From assembly GCF_000612725.1 (NCBI RefSeq), contig NZ_HG964456.1, positions 62,001-126,000 on the forward strand: 64,000 bases of DNA, written 5' to 3'. Of the stretch, positions 7,570 through 15,738 are shown in pieces. Below the pieces are notes generated by a model, which worked only from the letters and a program-made list of their open reading frames with translations, searched no databases and had not been told where the DNA came from. Position 1 is the stretch's first letter. Each line of letters begins with the position of its first letter. A program made the translations under genes and the position numbers. This stretch comes from Mycolicibacterium austroafricanum. GTDB lineage: Bacteria; Actinomycetota; Actinomycetes; Mycobacteriales; Mycobacteriaceae.

Positions 7570-8343
7570 TTAGCTTTCGATGATGCGAACGACGTAGGGC
7601 GTCATCCCTGACGTGCGCACTGGGGAGATCTTGATTGGCACGCCGGTCTGCTGTGCCTCGAGCATCTGCCCGCCGCCGAGATAGATAGCTTCGTGCTGGC
7701 TCCCGCCCGGGCCCCAGAACAGCAGATCGCCCCGCTTCGCTTGGGAGGGTGGCACCTTGCGGCCGGCGTCGTACTGATCACCGGACCATCGCGGGAGCAG
7801 AACTCCAACGCCGGCGAAGGCGAACCGTGTCAGGCCTGAACAGTCAAAGCCCACGGTGCCTGCCCCCTGGTCGACGCCGCGGCTTGGACCGGTGAGGCTT
7901 CCGCCACCCCAGGAGTAGGGAACGCCGATTTGCGTTCCCGCCCTCCGGATTACGTACTCGATCGCTTGCGCACCATTGACCCGGTTTCCGCGCACGCTCG
8001 TCGACGGATCCGCGGCGGGACTGACGAGCCCCAGGCTGCTGAGGAAGTTGCGACCCATGCTCATGGCGGTCTGCGTCGCCATGGCCGTTGCCTGAAGAGA
8101 GGCGTTCGCGATGGCAACCGGATCACCGGGAGCGCCTGCGCTCGCCACCTTAGGAAGCAGTGGATCCCAAGGGCCGGCGGCAGGTTGGGCCGACGCGACC
8201 GGTGCGCACGCAAGGAAAAGCAAGACGACGATGGCGATCACACCGGAGAGCCGCCGAACCGCCTGTGCTGCTACAAGGATTGTGGGGTCGCAGCGGTCAG
8301 CGCGGGCAGTTGGAGCACCCTTGCTCCGGACGTGTGATTCCAT
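7570..8343 (-). CDS. RipB-like NlpC/P60 peptidoglycan endopeptidase
   Basis: The 257-residue protein has a membrane-spanning signal sequence (IAIVVLLFLACAPVASA), a short helical region and an NlpC/P60 domain nearly identical in layout to the RipA-like protein: FDCSGL with Cys168, QHEAIYLG with His217, and Glu229. It lacks the coiled-coil inhibitory region, as does RipB. The start at 8343 is preceded by GAGGAG. A perfect TACGTAG/CTACGTA palindrome lies about 85 bp upstream. With the RipA-like enzyme it would give the island two stem-peptide endopeptidases. Confidence 0.85.
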   Translation of the reverse strand: MESHVRSKGAPTARADRCDPTILVAAQAVRRLSGVIAIVVLLFLACAPVASAQPAAGPWDPLLPKVASAGAPGDPVAIANASLQATAMATQTAMSMGRNFLSSLGLVSPAADPSTSVRGNRVNGAQAIEYVIRRAGTQIGVPYSWGGGSLTGPSRGVDQGAGTVGFDCSGLTRFAFAGVGVLLPRWSGDQYDAGRKVPPSQAKRGDLLFWGPGGSQHEAIYLGGGQMLEAQQTGVPIKISPVRTSGMTPYVVRIIES

Positions 8344-8428
8344 GTCTTCTCCTCGGTGCGCCGCGCGGTGAGCTATCACACGCACCAATAGCGGGGCTGA
8401 ATCGCATAAGTACGGCGCAGCACCAAAA

Positions 8429-8445
8429 TACGTAGCTCCTACGTA
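8429..8445. promoter_or_regulatory. Perfect 7-3-7 operator upstream of the RipB-like gene
   Basis: TACGTAG-CTC-CTACGTA is a perfect inverted repeat. It lies 86-102 bp before the start codon of the RipB-like gene, in the same arrangement as the other sites. Confidence 0.6.
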
Positions 8446-8457
8446 GAAAAGCGTAAC

Positions 8458-8661
8458 TCACAAAAGCCCCACCAGTAACAGTAGCCACATAATTACAATG
8501 GTGAAATTCGCTGCGACAGCTCGGTTTGGATGCGGCAAGTACTGGACTAGAACCGTTTTTACGGTCGGGAGGACGCGCGTGAATAGCGCGCCGATGAACG
8601 CAAACTGTGCGAGCTTCTCGGAGAAGGAGGCACTATGGGCCGTCGTCGGGGGTAGCAACAA
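8458..8661 (-). other. Possible small membrane protein or gene remnant
   Basis: This leftward open frame encodes about 67 residues, with a polar start, a hydrophobic FAFIGALFTRVLP segment and a C-terminal helix (IVIMWLLLLVGLL). Base composition is lower in GC than nearby genes. The only start is TTG without a clear ribosome site. I do not recognise a family. It could be a C-terminal remnant. Between it and the terminator at 8826 I see no certain gene. Confidence 0.3.
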
Positions 8662-8825
8662 TTCTGCCCCGCGCGGTCACGTGAAGCCTCGTCGGCGGTA
8701 GCGCGCCGCCTTCGGTCATCGGGGAGTCGATGAGCTCCAGCCACGCCGACAACCGCCCGTACGGCAACGGCGTCTCAGGAGTGACCCCAAATGCGCCGCG
8801 GAGAAAGGGGTTCAGCGACGCTGGG

Positions 8826-8848
8826 CACCCGGGCATGTCAGCCCGGTG
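8826..8848. terminator. Hairpin terminator behind the LdtB-like gene
   Basis: CACCCGGGC and GCCCGGTG flank ATGTCA and form a GC-rich stem of eight pairs with one bulge, 18 bp past the transpeptidase stop codon. Such GC hairpins without T-runs are common mycobacterial terminators. Confidence 0.45.
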
Positions 8849-8865
8849 TCACTAACTTCCGATGC

Positions 8866-10089
8866 TCAGAGGTTGGCGTTTCCGGCCTTCCATTGCTCCC
8901 AGGGGATGTTCCAGTCTCCGAGTCCGTCGGTTCCTGACAGGGTTGCGCCGGTCGTGTTGATGACTTCCACGATGTCGCCGCGTCGGGTGTTGTCGTAGAA
9001 CCAGCGGGCATTGGCTGGATTGACGTTGAGGCATCCGTGGCTGACGTTGGCGATGCCTTGGCTACCCACCGACCATGGGGCAGAGTGCACGTAGATGCCG
9101 CTGTAGGACATTTGCGTGGCCCATTCGACTTCGGTGCGGTACCCGTCGGGTGAGTTGACGGGGACTCCGTAGGTGGACGAATCCATCACCAGGAATGAGT
9201 AGCGGTCGCCGATGATGTAGGCGCCGTTGTCGGTGGGCGTTTTGGATTTGCCCATGGAGATGGGCATGGTTTTGACGACTTCGCCGTTGCGCCGCACGCT
9301 CATCGTCTTGGTGGCGTCATCGGCGGTGGCGATGATTTGGTCGCCGATTGTGAAGCGAGTGGTGACGTCATCCTGGCCGAAGAGCCCGCCGCCGAAGTCG
9401 ACACCGTAAGCCTTGACTGACACCTCAACCTTCGTTCCGGGCTCCCAGTACTCGGCGGGGCGCCAGCGGACTTCACGATTACTGAGCCAGTAGGAGGCGC
9501 CCTCAACCGGTGGGTTCGTGGTCACGGTGATCGCCTGCTGCGCCGCAACCCGGTTCGTGATGTTCTCGTCAAAACGAATCGCAATGGGTTGACCCACGCC
9601 CACCGTTTCGCCGTCATTGGGCAAGACGTAGGGCATCGTCAGGTTTTCGGGGGAATGGGTTTCGAATGTTGCGCTGGTGCTTGTCGTTCCGCCAAGCCCT
9701 TGTGCTTGCGCCTGCAGGGTGTACTGCTTGTTGTAGCCCAGCGGTTCCGCCGATGACCATGTAACGCCGTCGGGGCCCAGCTGCCCGTCGACAAGTTCGC
9801 CCTCCTCGTTGGTCAGCGACACTTGGCCGAGAACACCGTCGCCGGCGGTAACGGTTACGGGGGCATCGACAGCGACGCCGATGGCACCATCAGTTACGGA
9901 CGCTTCCAGTTTCGGTACGAGCAAGTCTGCGTAGGGCGTGCCCTTGTCGGTGATGACGTCGGGGGTGGGCGCCGCCGCCGGAGACGAGGTGCAGGCGGTC
10001 GCGATCAGCAGCACCGCCACCGCGAGGACGGTCGTGCGCAACCACTGCGTCGTCGCTCGAAACGCTGGGGGGCAGCCTGTCTGCGGCAT
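8866..10089 (-). CDS. ldtB: LdtB-type L,D-transpeptidase lipoprotein
   Basis: The 407-residue protein matches M. tuberculosis LdtMt2 (Rv2518c, 408 residues) along its length. It has a lipoprotein signal ending at ATAC, two Ig-like domains with the typical phrases KGTPYADLLVPKL and WSSAEPLGYNK, and a YkuD domain with HSAPWSVG and SHGCLNV, catalytic Cys353. The enzyme makes 3-3 meso-DAP crosslinks outside the membrane and is resistant to most penicillins. I chose ATG 10089 because it gives the correct signal length. Unlike its neighbours it has no CTACGTAG site in front. Core genomes usually encode their own LdtB, so this is probably an extra copy. Confidence 0.9.
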   Translation of the reverse strand: MPQTGCPPAFRATTQWLRTTVLAVAVLLIATACTSSPAAAPTPDVITDKGTPYADLLVPKLEASVTDGAIGVAVDAPVTVTAGDGVLGQVSLTNEEGELVDGQLGPDGVTWSSAEPLGYNKQYTLQAQAQGLGGTTSTSATFETHSPENLTMPYVLPNDGETVGVGQPIAIRFDENITNRVAAQQAITVTTNPPVEGASYWLSNREVRWRPAEYWEPGTKVEVSVKAYGVDFGGGLFGQDDVTTRFTIGDQIIATADDATKTMSVRRNGEVVKTMPISMGKSKTPTDNGAYIIGDRYSFLVMDSSTYGVPVNSPDGYRTEVEWATQMSYSGIYVHSAPWSVGSQGIANVSHGCLNVNPANARWFYDNTRRGDIVEVINTTGATLSGTDGLGDWNIPWEQWKAGNANL

Positions 10090-10430
10090 GAGTGGGGCTC
10101 TCCGTATCGGGTTGTCGTCATCGGCTAACGGGCGGGGCACCGCCTGGTGCGTCGCGAGGGCCGGTCGCGGGCGACGGTGCACCGTTCACGGGTATGCCTT
10201 CAAGTGTGCTCTTGAGTTCTTTGGCTTTCTTAGTCCTTCGATGAAGATTCGATAAAGGCGGCACCAAGAGCTGGCTCCTCGGGTTTGCGCAACCGCGAAA
10301 TCGGGGGCGCGTCCGTCTGTTGATCCCAGCTGAAAGTGGTGGAGCCGGCTGTCGTTGCCGTGGACCGCGGCGAGGACGGCGGCCGCCGGGTCGAGCGACG
10401 CTGCACCGGTGAATATGTGGGGACCAACGA
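10090..10430. other. Intergenic region without a convincing gene
   Basis: Open frames here are short and lack mycobacterial codon bias or recognisable motifs. The segment should contain the promoter of the LdtB-like gene, but I see no TAC/GTA operator in it. Confidence 0.4.
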
Positions 10431-11402
10431 CTACAGATGGTTTGAGACTTGGTCGGATGGCGGTATCGGCGCGTTGCCGTCGGCCGTCGTGGCCGTGGTC
10501 AAGGACTTGAGGCTGCAGCCGCCGGCGTGGGTGAACGGGTAGATCATCTGCCGCAGATAGCTGGTGGGGTAGTCGGGTTTGGCGGCCATCCCGAGCTGGG
10601 TGGAGTCGAATCGCCGGGTGGGATCGTAGGCGTAGGTGCGCATCAGGTGGTCCCACACCAGGGTGAACAGGCCGAAGTTGACGTCGCCGATGCCGACCCA
10701 TTTGAGGTGGTGGAAGCGGTGGCCTTCGTTAAGGGCCAAGACGTACTTGGCGGGGCCGACGCGGTAGTCGGCGTTGGAGTGCTGCAGCAGCAGCTGGATT
10801 GCCACCGCCAGCGCCAGTACGGAGGCTACGTCGACGGGCAGTCCGATCAGAATCAGCGGTGCGACACCGGCGGCCATCTCAACGGTTTGGTGCAGTGGGT
10901 GCTTCATCAGGCCGTTGAGCCCGTAGAACCGGGTGATGCTGTGGTGCACCGCGTGAAAACGCCACAACACACCGATCTTGTGGCTGGCCAGATGTACGAC
11001 GGTGATGCCGAGGTCCGCGACCAGGATCGCGGCGAGGACCTGTGCGATGAATGGCCAGCTGTGTGGCCACAACGGGGGTGCGGGGACGATCGCGGCCAGC
11101 AGCGGGATGGCGGCCACGCTTGCCAGGATGAGGGTTTCGTTGACCGCGACGTGGATGCGGTCGCGCGTGCTGTCGGCCCGGTCACGGTTCCACGCGGTGT
11201 CATACGGAATGACCAGCTCTACCAGGAACGTCGTCGTGATCGCGACGACCAGGACGGCCAGCAGCCAGTACTTCTGGGCGCCGCCGGCGGTGAAGACGAT
11301 GCCGACGCCGTTGAGGCCGATCAGCATGAACGGCACGTAGCCGTAGCGGGCCACCGCCTGGGCCGCGGTAGCCGCCGTCGATGTCGGAGAAGTCGTGCTC
11401 AT
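10431..11402 (-). CDS. Sterol desaturase/fatty acid hydroxylase-family membrane protein
   Basis: The 323-residue protein has several membrane helices and the His clusters of the di-iron hydroxylase superfamily: HLASH, FHAVHHS and HRFHH. These enzymes use oxygen and a di-iron centre to hydroxylate or desaturate lipids in the membrane. The substrate cannot be inferred. The C-terminal 50 residues are polar and probably cytoplasmic. An AraC-family regulator gene lies directly upstream in the same direction (48-bp gap) and may control it. Confidence 0.8.
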   Translation of the reverse strand: MSTTSPTSTAATAAQAVARYGYVPFMLIGLNGVGIVFTAGGAQKYWLLAVLVVAITTTFLVELVIPYDTAWNRDRADSTRDRIHVAVNETLILASVAAIPLLAAIVPAPPLWPHSWPFIAQVLAAILVADLGITVVHLASHKIGVLWRFHAVHHSITRFYGLNGLMKHPLHQTVEMAAGVAPLILIGLPVDVASVLALAVAIQLLLQHSNADYRVGPAKYVLALNEGHRFHHLKWVGIGDVNFGLFTLVWDHLMRTYAYDPTRRFDSTQLGMAAKPDYPTSYLRQMIYPFTHAGGCSLKSLTTATTADGNAPIPPSDQVSNHL

Positions 11403-11450
11403 GCCGTGAATCGTCGCGGTAACCGATGCGGCGGCGCTTGAATGATCCGG

Positions 11451-12227
11451 CTAAAGGCCGGCTTCGAGGTCCCAGGACACGTGCCGGCTCAGCACCGAGG
11501 GCGCCAGGCCGAACATCTCGCGGGTGGTGCGGGTCAGGTGAGCGCTATCAGCGAACCCCGCACCGTGCGCGGCGCCGGTCAGGTCATCACCGGCCTGCAC
11601 CCGCATGACCGCGAGCCGCAACCGCGACCACAGCACGTAGCGGCGTAGCGGGATGCCGACCTGATCAGTGAATAGATGCGTCAACCTGCTCACCGAGAGG
11701 CCTACTTGAGCAGCGAGACCCGTACCGCTGACGGGGCCTGCGGCGACAAGGCTGGGCAGGAGGCGTAGCGCGTCATCAACGGCGGGATGGCGTGGCGTTG
11801 CTCCGTCTCCGGTCAGGACGGGCGCCAGGTGCTCGACCAGCTCGTCCACCACGGCGGCCAGAGTTCGTCGTCGCGTCGACGTCAACACGGGAGCAACAGT
11901 CCACCCGGAATGGACCGCGCGCAGATGTGCCGACCGCCCCGGCACGGACTCCGGTTCCAAGAACACAACCGTGCCCTCCTGCGCGCCGACCTCGATCCGG
12001 TGTGGCGCATCGGCGGGCACGACCACCTTCATGCCGCGATGCCCGATGCCGTGCCCGTCACGCACCGTCAAAGGTGTAGTGGCCGTCATGATTTGGACGG
12101 CGTGGTGGGCGTGAACATCAGTGGTACCGATCGATCCGGTAAACGCCAACACCCCCGGGCGCAGCAGCGCGGCCCCGCCCCAGCGCGGTGCACCGGTGGT
12201 ATCACCGCCAGCCCGAGTCATCGCCAC
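11451..12227 (-). CDS. AraC-family transcriptional regulator
   Basis: The protein has about 258 residues: an N-terminal cupin-like sensing part with HAHHAVQI, and a C-terminal double helix-turn-helix (LAAQVGLSVSRLTHLFTDQVGIPLRRYVLWSRLR, then AHGAGFADSAHLTRTTREMFGLAPS). GTG 12227 or ATG 12221 can serve as start. It shares direction with the hydroxylase gene and may be cotranscribed. The inducer is unknown. Confidence 0.8.
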   Translation of the reverse strand: MAMTRAGGDTTGAPRWGGAALLRPGVLAFTGSIGTTDVHAHHAVQIMTATTPLTVRDGHGIGHRGMKVVVPADAPHRIEVGAQEGTVVFLEPESVPGRSAHLRAVHSGWTVAPVLTSTRRRTLAAVVDELVEHLAPVLTGDGATPRHPAVDDALRLLPSLVAAGPVSGTGLAAQVGLSVSRLTHLFTDQVGIPLRRYVLWSRLRLAVMRVQAGDDLTGAAHGAGFADSAHLTRTTREMFGLAPSVLSRHVSWDLEAGL

Positions 12228-12473
12228 AAAACGATGCTAACGATCTCCCATGGCTGGATTCGCCGCGGCACCAGCAATGACACGATGATGAGTCGGACGC
12301 CGACGGGCATGTCCGCCAGCGGCGGCGATGGGTCCGTGTCATGGATTGATGTCAGCTCCCGTCCCGCACTGTTTCTGCCCCGAACTCGCCGCGCTGCTCG
12401 CGCTACCGATGCACTTAGGCGCCGAATAACAGAGCGGGCGAGCACCCTCTGATGGAGCCCACGTTGTACGCGG
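12228..12473. other. Intergenic segment with no gene seen
   Basis: No coding or structural feature can be supported here. Confidence 0.4.
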
Positions 12474-12490
12474 ATACCCCGGAGGGGTAT
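12474..12490. promoter_or_regulatory. CsoR/RicR-type copper operator
   Basis: ATACCCC-GGA-GGGGTAT is a perfect palindrome with C and G tracts, the form recognised by CsoR-family copper repressors (CsoR and RicR in mycobacteria). It directly precedes the copper-ATPase remnant, which fits a former copper-inducible promoter. No csoR gene is in this window. Confidence 0.6.
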
Positions 12491-12529
12491 GTTGCGGTTG
12501 TACCCGCGGCGGGTGCCCCGTCGACTGGA

Positions 12530-12750
12530 AAGGCCTATTGCTCGTGACGGCACAAGAGAAATTCCGGCGGCTCGTCGACAGTTCGACCACGCGGTCGATC
12601 GCAAAGTGAATCGGTGCAGGCGAAAGAAGCGGCCGAAGCGCAGGGCAAGACGGTGGTCGCCGTCGGCTGGGACGGTCAGGCCCGCGGCGTACTCCTCATC
12701 CAGATTCCGTGAAAACGACTAGCGCCCAAGCGATTCAGAGATGCGTAAGC
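12530..12750 (+). pseudogene. Remnant of a copper-translocating P-type ATPase gene
   Basis: One frame encodes AAEAQGKTVVAVGWDGQARGV followed by LLIQ, and after a +/-1 shift the next frame gives DSVKTTSAQAI. This is the phrase just before the hinge of CopA/CtpV-type ATPases. Neither the metal-binding nor the catalytic DKTGT part is present. It is a short internal piece left downstream of the copper operator. Confidence 0.6.
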
Positions 12751-12793
12751 TTAGTTTGACGCCTGTGCACACACGAGCGGAAAAGTCAGGTGT

Positions 12794-13606
12794 TTACTCG
12801 CCGTGATCATGATCGCCGTGGTCGTCATGCAGCGGCACCGTGGGTGGGGCCGGAACTTCGGCCGGCGCCGGTGCCGCCGACTCGTCGGCAGGCTCGCTCA
12901 CCGGCGGCGGGGCGATCGGCTCGTGGCTGCTGTCAGGGCGATAGACATCCCCGCCGGTCGTCCCATGGTCATCGGCCTCCCGGGGCTCGGCGCCAGCGCC
13001 GTGGTGGTTGCTATGTGCATCTTCGGGAGCCGTCCCGTGGGGCTCTCCATGCGCATCCTCGGGGCCCGTGCCGTGGTGACCGCCATCTGCGCTCGCTGGC
13101 CCATGATCACCGTGCCGCAGACCTGACGCAACCCCCACCGTAGACGCCAGCGCCACGACACCAACTGCGCCCATGAGCACTAATGCGCTGCCGAACGACG
13201 GTATCGGCTCTCCTTGCAGGCCGCGGTAACACACCCAGCTGGCGCCCATCACGACGTAAATCTGAAGCAGCAGCGCGCAAAGGTCAGCGGCTTGGACCAA
13301 TTCCGCTTCTCCCGCGCTGGGGCCGAACGGGGCTCCCACGGTCCTGGACAGGGCCCAAAGAGCAATGGCTCCAACGTTGAGCATGATGCCGGCAGCAAGC
13401 ACAGGAGTCGTGGTTCGTGCGAGAACCAGGCGCGCCCAGAGCAGTTGGAAGAGTGCGATCGTTGCGAAGAACAAGCCTGCTGGCATCCACTCCTGCCAGT
13501 GGGTGGGTACGACGGCGAAGTGGATGACCGCGGCGCCCAGCGATGCGAGCGCGGCGAGCCGAGCGGCCAGCCTGCTGTCGGTCTTCTTCGCTGTCCTTGG
13601 CGTCAC
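12794..13606 (-). CDS. Membrane protein with a His-rich metal-binding tail
   Basis: The N-terminal half contains four to six membrane helices. The C-terminal 110 residues are soluble and rich in His, Asp, Glu and Pro, with HGDHG, GGHHGTG, SNHHGAG and the end HDDHGDHDHGE. Such tails bind Cu, Zn or Ni. GTG 13606 is my preferred start; a longer frame to 13654 has unlikely N-terminal residues. A CTACGTAG operator lies about 80 bp upstream, and a decayed copy with the same operator is at 593-880. Function probably metal storage or sensing in the envelope. Confidence 0.65.
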   Translation of the reverse strand: MTPRTAKKTDSRLAARLAALASLGAAVIHFAVVPTHWQEWMPAGLFFATIALFQLLWARLVLARTTTPVLAAGIMLNVGAIALWALSRTVGAPFGPSAGEAELVQAADLCALLLQIYVVMGASWVCYRGLQGEPIPSFGSALVLMGAVGVVALASTVGVASGLRHGDHGPASADGGHHGTGPEDAHGEPHGTAPEDAHSNHHGAGAEPREADDHGTTGGDVYRPDSSHEPIAPPPVSEPADESAAPAPAEVPAPPTVPLHDDHGDHDHGE

Positions 13607-13684
13607 CGAACCAGGATGACAGCGCCACCCGCGACAGCGGTTGCATGACACCACATCTCAACACGACCGAGATTCGTTTGTCAT

Positions 13685-13709
13685 CAACTACTGTCTTCCT
13701 ACGTAGATG
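13685..13709. promoter_or_regulatory. CTACGTAG operator upstream of the His-rich membrane protein gene
   Basis: CAACTACTG (13685-13693) is followed by CTACGTAGATG (13699-13709). The direct match to CTACGTAGATG resembles the left arm of the long palindrome at 6664-6692. Confidence 0.55.
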
Positions 13710-14328
13710 CCGTCGATGCCACCCTCTGAGTCTCGACCACCGCCGCTTGGCCGTGCGGTAGGACGCCCGCTCGCACTTAGCGTCGGCGAATGTAGCGATT
13801 TCGCGGGTCGTTGCTCGCTGCTGAGGAGCGGTCGCAAACATTCGTCCGGGATACGCGTGTCAGCGGGTCCTGGTGCGCAGTCGGACCTGCAATTGTTGAC
13901 GTACTTCTTGGTGGATGTCGACTCTGATGGTCGGGGCAACCTCAAGCGTCGCCGCCAGTCCATAGCGGACCGGTGCCGCCAACCGGCCCACGTCCACGCG
14001 GCAGTCAACGTTGATCTCAAGCGCATCGTCCGCTGCGAACGCGACGGCCCGTTGTCCTTCGAGCATTTCGTGTTGCACGGTGCCGTTACGGCGCCTCGAC
14101 GACATCCGCGAGCATTGGCCGGAATATGCCACTTGATTGGGTAGTGGCGGCGGCGTCTTAGGCGCTGTAATCGGGCGTCTACCTGCACGACAGGGTGTCT
14201 GAGAGGGGCAAATAACGCGCATTATGTGTATGTTTTGTGGAGCTTGTTGAGTCAGTTTGCGGTTTATCCTCGCCGCTTTCATGGTTAGGCGCTGTAGAGT
14301 CGCTGCTGACGAAGGAGGTGCTCGCGAG
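13710..14328. other. Mostly non-coding segment with an unidentified leftward fragment
   Basis: Between about 13858 and 14100 a leftward frame gives a well-composed peptide (VAFAADDALEINVDCRVDVG, then RVDIHQEVRQQLQVRLRTRTR before TGA). It looks like the C-terminus of a real protein, but I cannot name the family and see no start. The rest appears non-coding, with AT-rich sequence near 14215-14250 that may hold the promoter for the next gene. Confidence 0.35.
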
Positions 14329-14718
14329 ATGTCCGACTTGTTGGTCAAGGCTGGGGACGACACCGCGCGGATGGACACCCACGAGGTTGTCGCCTACCTT
14401 CTGGCGCGCCTCGGACCCACCCTGACGGCGTATATCGCCAGTTCACGAAGTCGTGCAATGCCAGCCCGGTGGGCCACCCCTCCGGGGGAGCGCAACCACG
14501 CCGAACCCTCGATTGAGAAAGCGCGGCGGCTGACGGCAACGCGTACCGTCTTCTGGCTGATCGAGGAAGCCGAGAACGACCAGGTTGCCCGGAACTGGCT
14601 GATTTCTGCGAATCCTCGCCTAGACGGGATCACGCCGGCGCAACTGCTACGTGAAGATCAGTTTGGTGCTGTCTTTCGCGCCGCGGACGCGTTTATCACC
14701 GACACCTACCATGCCTAG
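14329..14718 (+). CDS. MbcA/ParS-like antitoxin (toxin-binding domain), without toxin
   Basis: The 129-residue protein starts at an ATG behind a strong AAGGAGG site. Its second half, ARNWLISANPRLDGITPAQLL plus a helical end, matches the DUF2384-type toxin-binding domain of Xre/MbcA/ParS antitoxins, whose partners are RES-domain NAD-degrading toxins. No RES toxin follows; the stop codon overlaps the end of an IS481 transposase fragment on the other strand. The toxin gene may have been removed when the insertion element was rearranged. The protein could be an orphan antidote. Confidence 0.65.
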   Translation: MSDLLVKAGDDTARMDTHEVVAYLLARLGPTLTAYIASSRSRAMPARWATPPGERNHAEPSIEKARRLTATRTVFWLIEEAENDQVARNWLISANPRLDGITPAQLLREDQFGAVFRAADAFITDTYHA

Positions 14719-14940
14719 TTGTACTGACCTGAGAGGTTAGGTATGCGGGTGGCGGGTGGTTGGCCGCCGAGTGCGGTGTGGCCGCGGTGGTGATTGTAGG
14801 TGTGTAGCCAGATCGGGAACTGCTCGCAGCGTTGGGCGTCGCTGGTGTAGAGCCGGGCGTATGCCCATTCGTCGGCGAGGGTTCGGTGAAATCTTTCTAC
14901 CTTGCCGTTGGTTTGCGGCAGGTACGGCCGAGAGCGGCCG
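14715..14940 (-). mobile_element. IS481-family transposase C-terminal remnant
   Basis: The frame encodes RPYLPQTNGKVERFHRTLADEW, WLHTYNHHRGHTALGG and ends LSGQYN, the end of an IS481-type DDE transposase with the final catalytic Glu in KVERFHR. The upstream two thirds are missing: the sequence changes at about 14940 into a histidine-kinase fragment. I see no terminal inverted repeats. Confidence 0.8.
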
Positions 14941-14943
14941 TGC

Positions 14944-15171
14944 TCGCGGTCGCGGGGCGGCGTCGGCGCGGTAGATCCGTTCGAATACCCGGGTGATGCA
15001 TTCGGCAGCGATTCCCTCGCCATTGTCGGCGACGGCGATCGTCAGCCGGTCGCCGTCGCGGACACAGCCGAGTTCGACAGAACCGCCCGGTGGAGTGTGC
15101 CGCAGCGCATTCTCGAGCAGATTGCCCAGGACTCCGCCCGCGGCACCCCGAAGCTGTGGGAAGACGAGCAC
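14944..15171 (-). pseudogene. Histidine-kinase ATPase-domain remnant
   Basis: The fragment encodes GNLLENALRHTPPGGSVEL (N-box), LTIAVADNGEGI (G1 box) and ITRVFERIYRADAA (F box), the HATPase domain of a sensor kinase. The G2 box and C-terminus were replaced by the IS481 fragment, and the N-terminal sensor part is not visible. It may once have paired with a response regulator such as the fragment at 2740-2949. Confidence 0.7.
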
Positions 15172-15367
15172 CGGCTGCTGTCAGTCGGCTTCCACCAAGC
15201 CAAGAGACTCTGGCCCCGGTGTGAACGGATTTGTGAACGAAACAGTGCGTAAAGCGTGAGATGAGGCCGAACGAGAATGACACTGGAGACGCACTAAGTG
15301 ACCTGACCTGGGCATTCAGGACACAACTGACCGCGTGAGGCGGCGACTGACCGGCTCATACCTTAGA

Positions 15368-15547
15368 GGTCGCCTGTCGCATTCCCCGCACCATCTATGA
15401 CCTCGTGAACGCCGGTCAAGCCGTAAACCGCAACGACATCCAGGAAAGGGACCTCATCCTGTGCAACTGGTCTGCCCGGGCACACTTGAGCACGTGATGA
15501 TGGCCGTCTCACCGACGATGGCCATCGAGGCGCCAACCCCTGGCTAA
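15368..15547 (+). pseudogene. NlpC/P60-like peptidase remnant
   Basis: One frame encodes RIPRTIYDLVNAGQAVNRND followed by IQERDLILCNW. After a shift near 15470, the next frame gives EHVMMAVSPTMAIEAPTPG before TAA. The order (R-x-DL loop, then His followed by Glu in IEAP) fits the end of an NlpC/P60 domain. The Cys part is absent, so it is a broken piece. Confidence 0.4.
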
Positions 15548-15603
15548 ACCGCGAAGTTCTCTCCCATACCAAGCGGCCACATCGAGGTCCGCCGGGTTGT
15601 CGG

Positions 15604-15673
15604 TTCTCAAACGTAATGTCATCTTCTCAATTTTGACGTCATCGCTGTGTCATTGATGACACGAATTTGAGAA
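15604..15673. repeat. Three copies of a 19-20 bp repeat (TTCTCAA...GTCATC)
   Basis: Two copies lie head to tail at 15604-15623 and 15624-15643, and one inverted copy at 15655-15673 (GATGACACGAATTTGAGAA). Two related copies lie at 23901-23945. The layout of direct and inverted copies resembles the subsites of a Tn3-type resolution site or the binding sites of a recombinase. No recombinase gene is visible here. The rest of 15548-15738 shows no gene. Confidence 0.6.
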
Positions 15674-15738
15674 TTCGGGATGACCGGGGGCTTGGCCGTC
15701 GTGACGACGGAGCTACTGGTTCGATCTTCGACCGCGCA

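Noticed and set aside
8633..8836. A 67-codon leftward frame (contains YGRLSAWLELIDSP)
   Set aside because: The translation looks somewhat protein-like, but the frame begins inside the terminator hairpin and has no start signal. At most it is an unidentified remnant.
12218..12604. A 128-codon leftward frame
   Set aside because: It crosses the copper palindrome and the ATPase remnant and is Arg-rich without family features.
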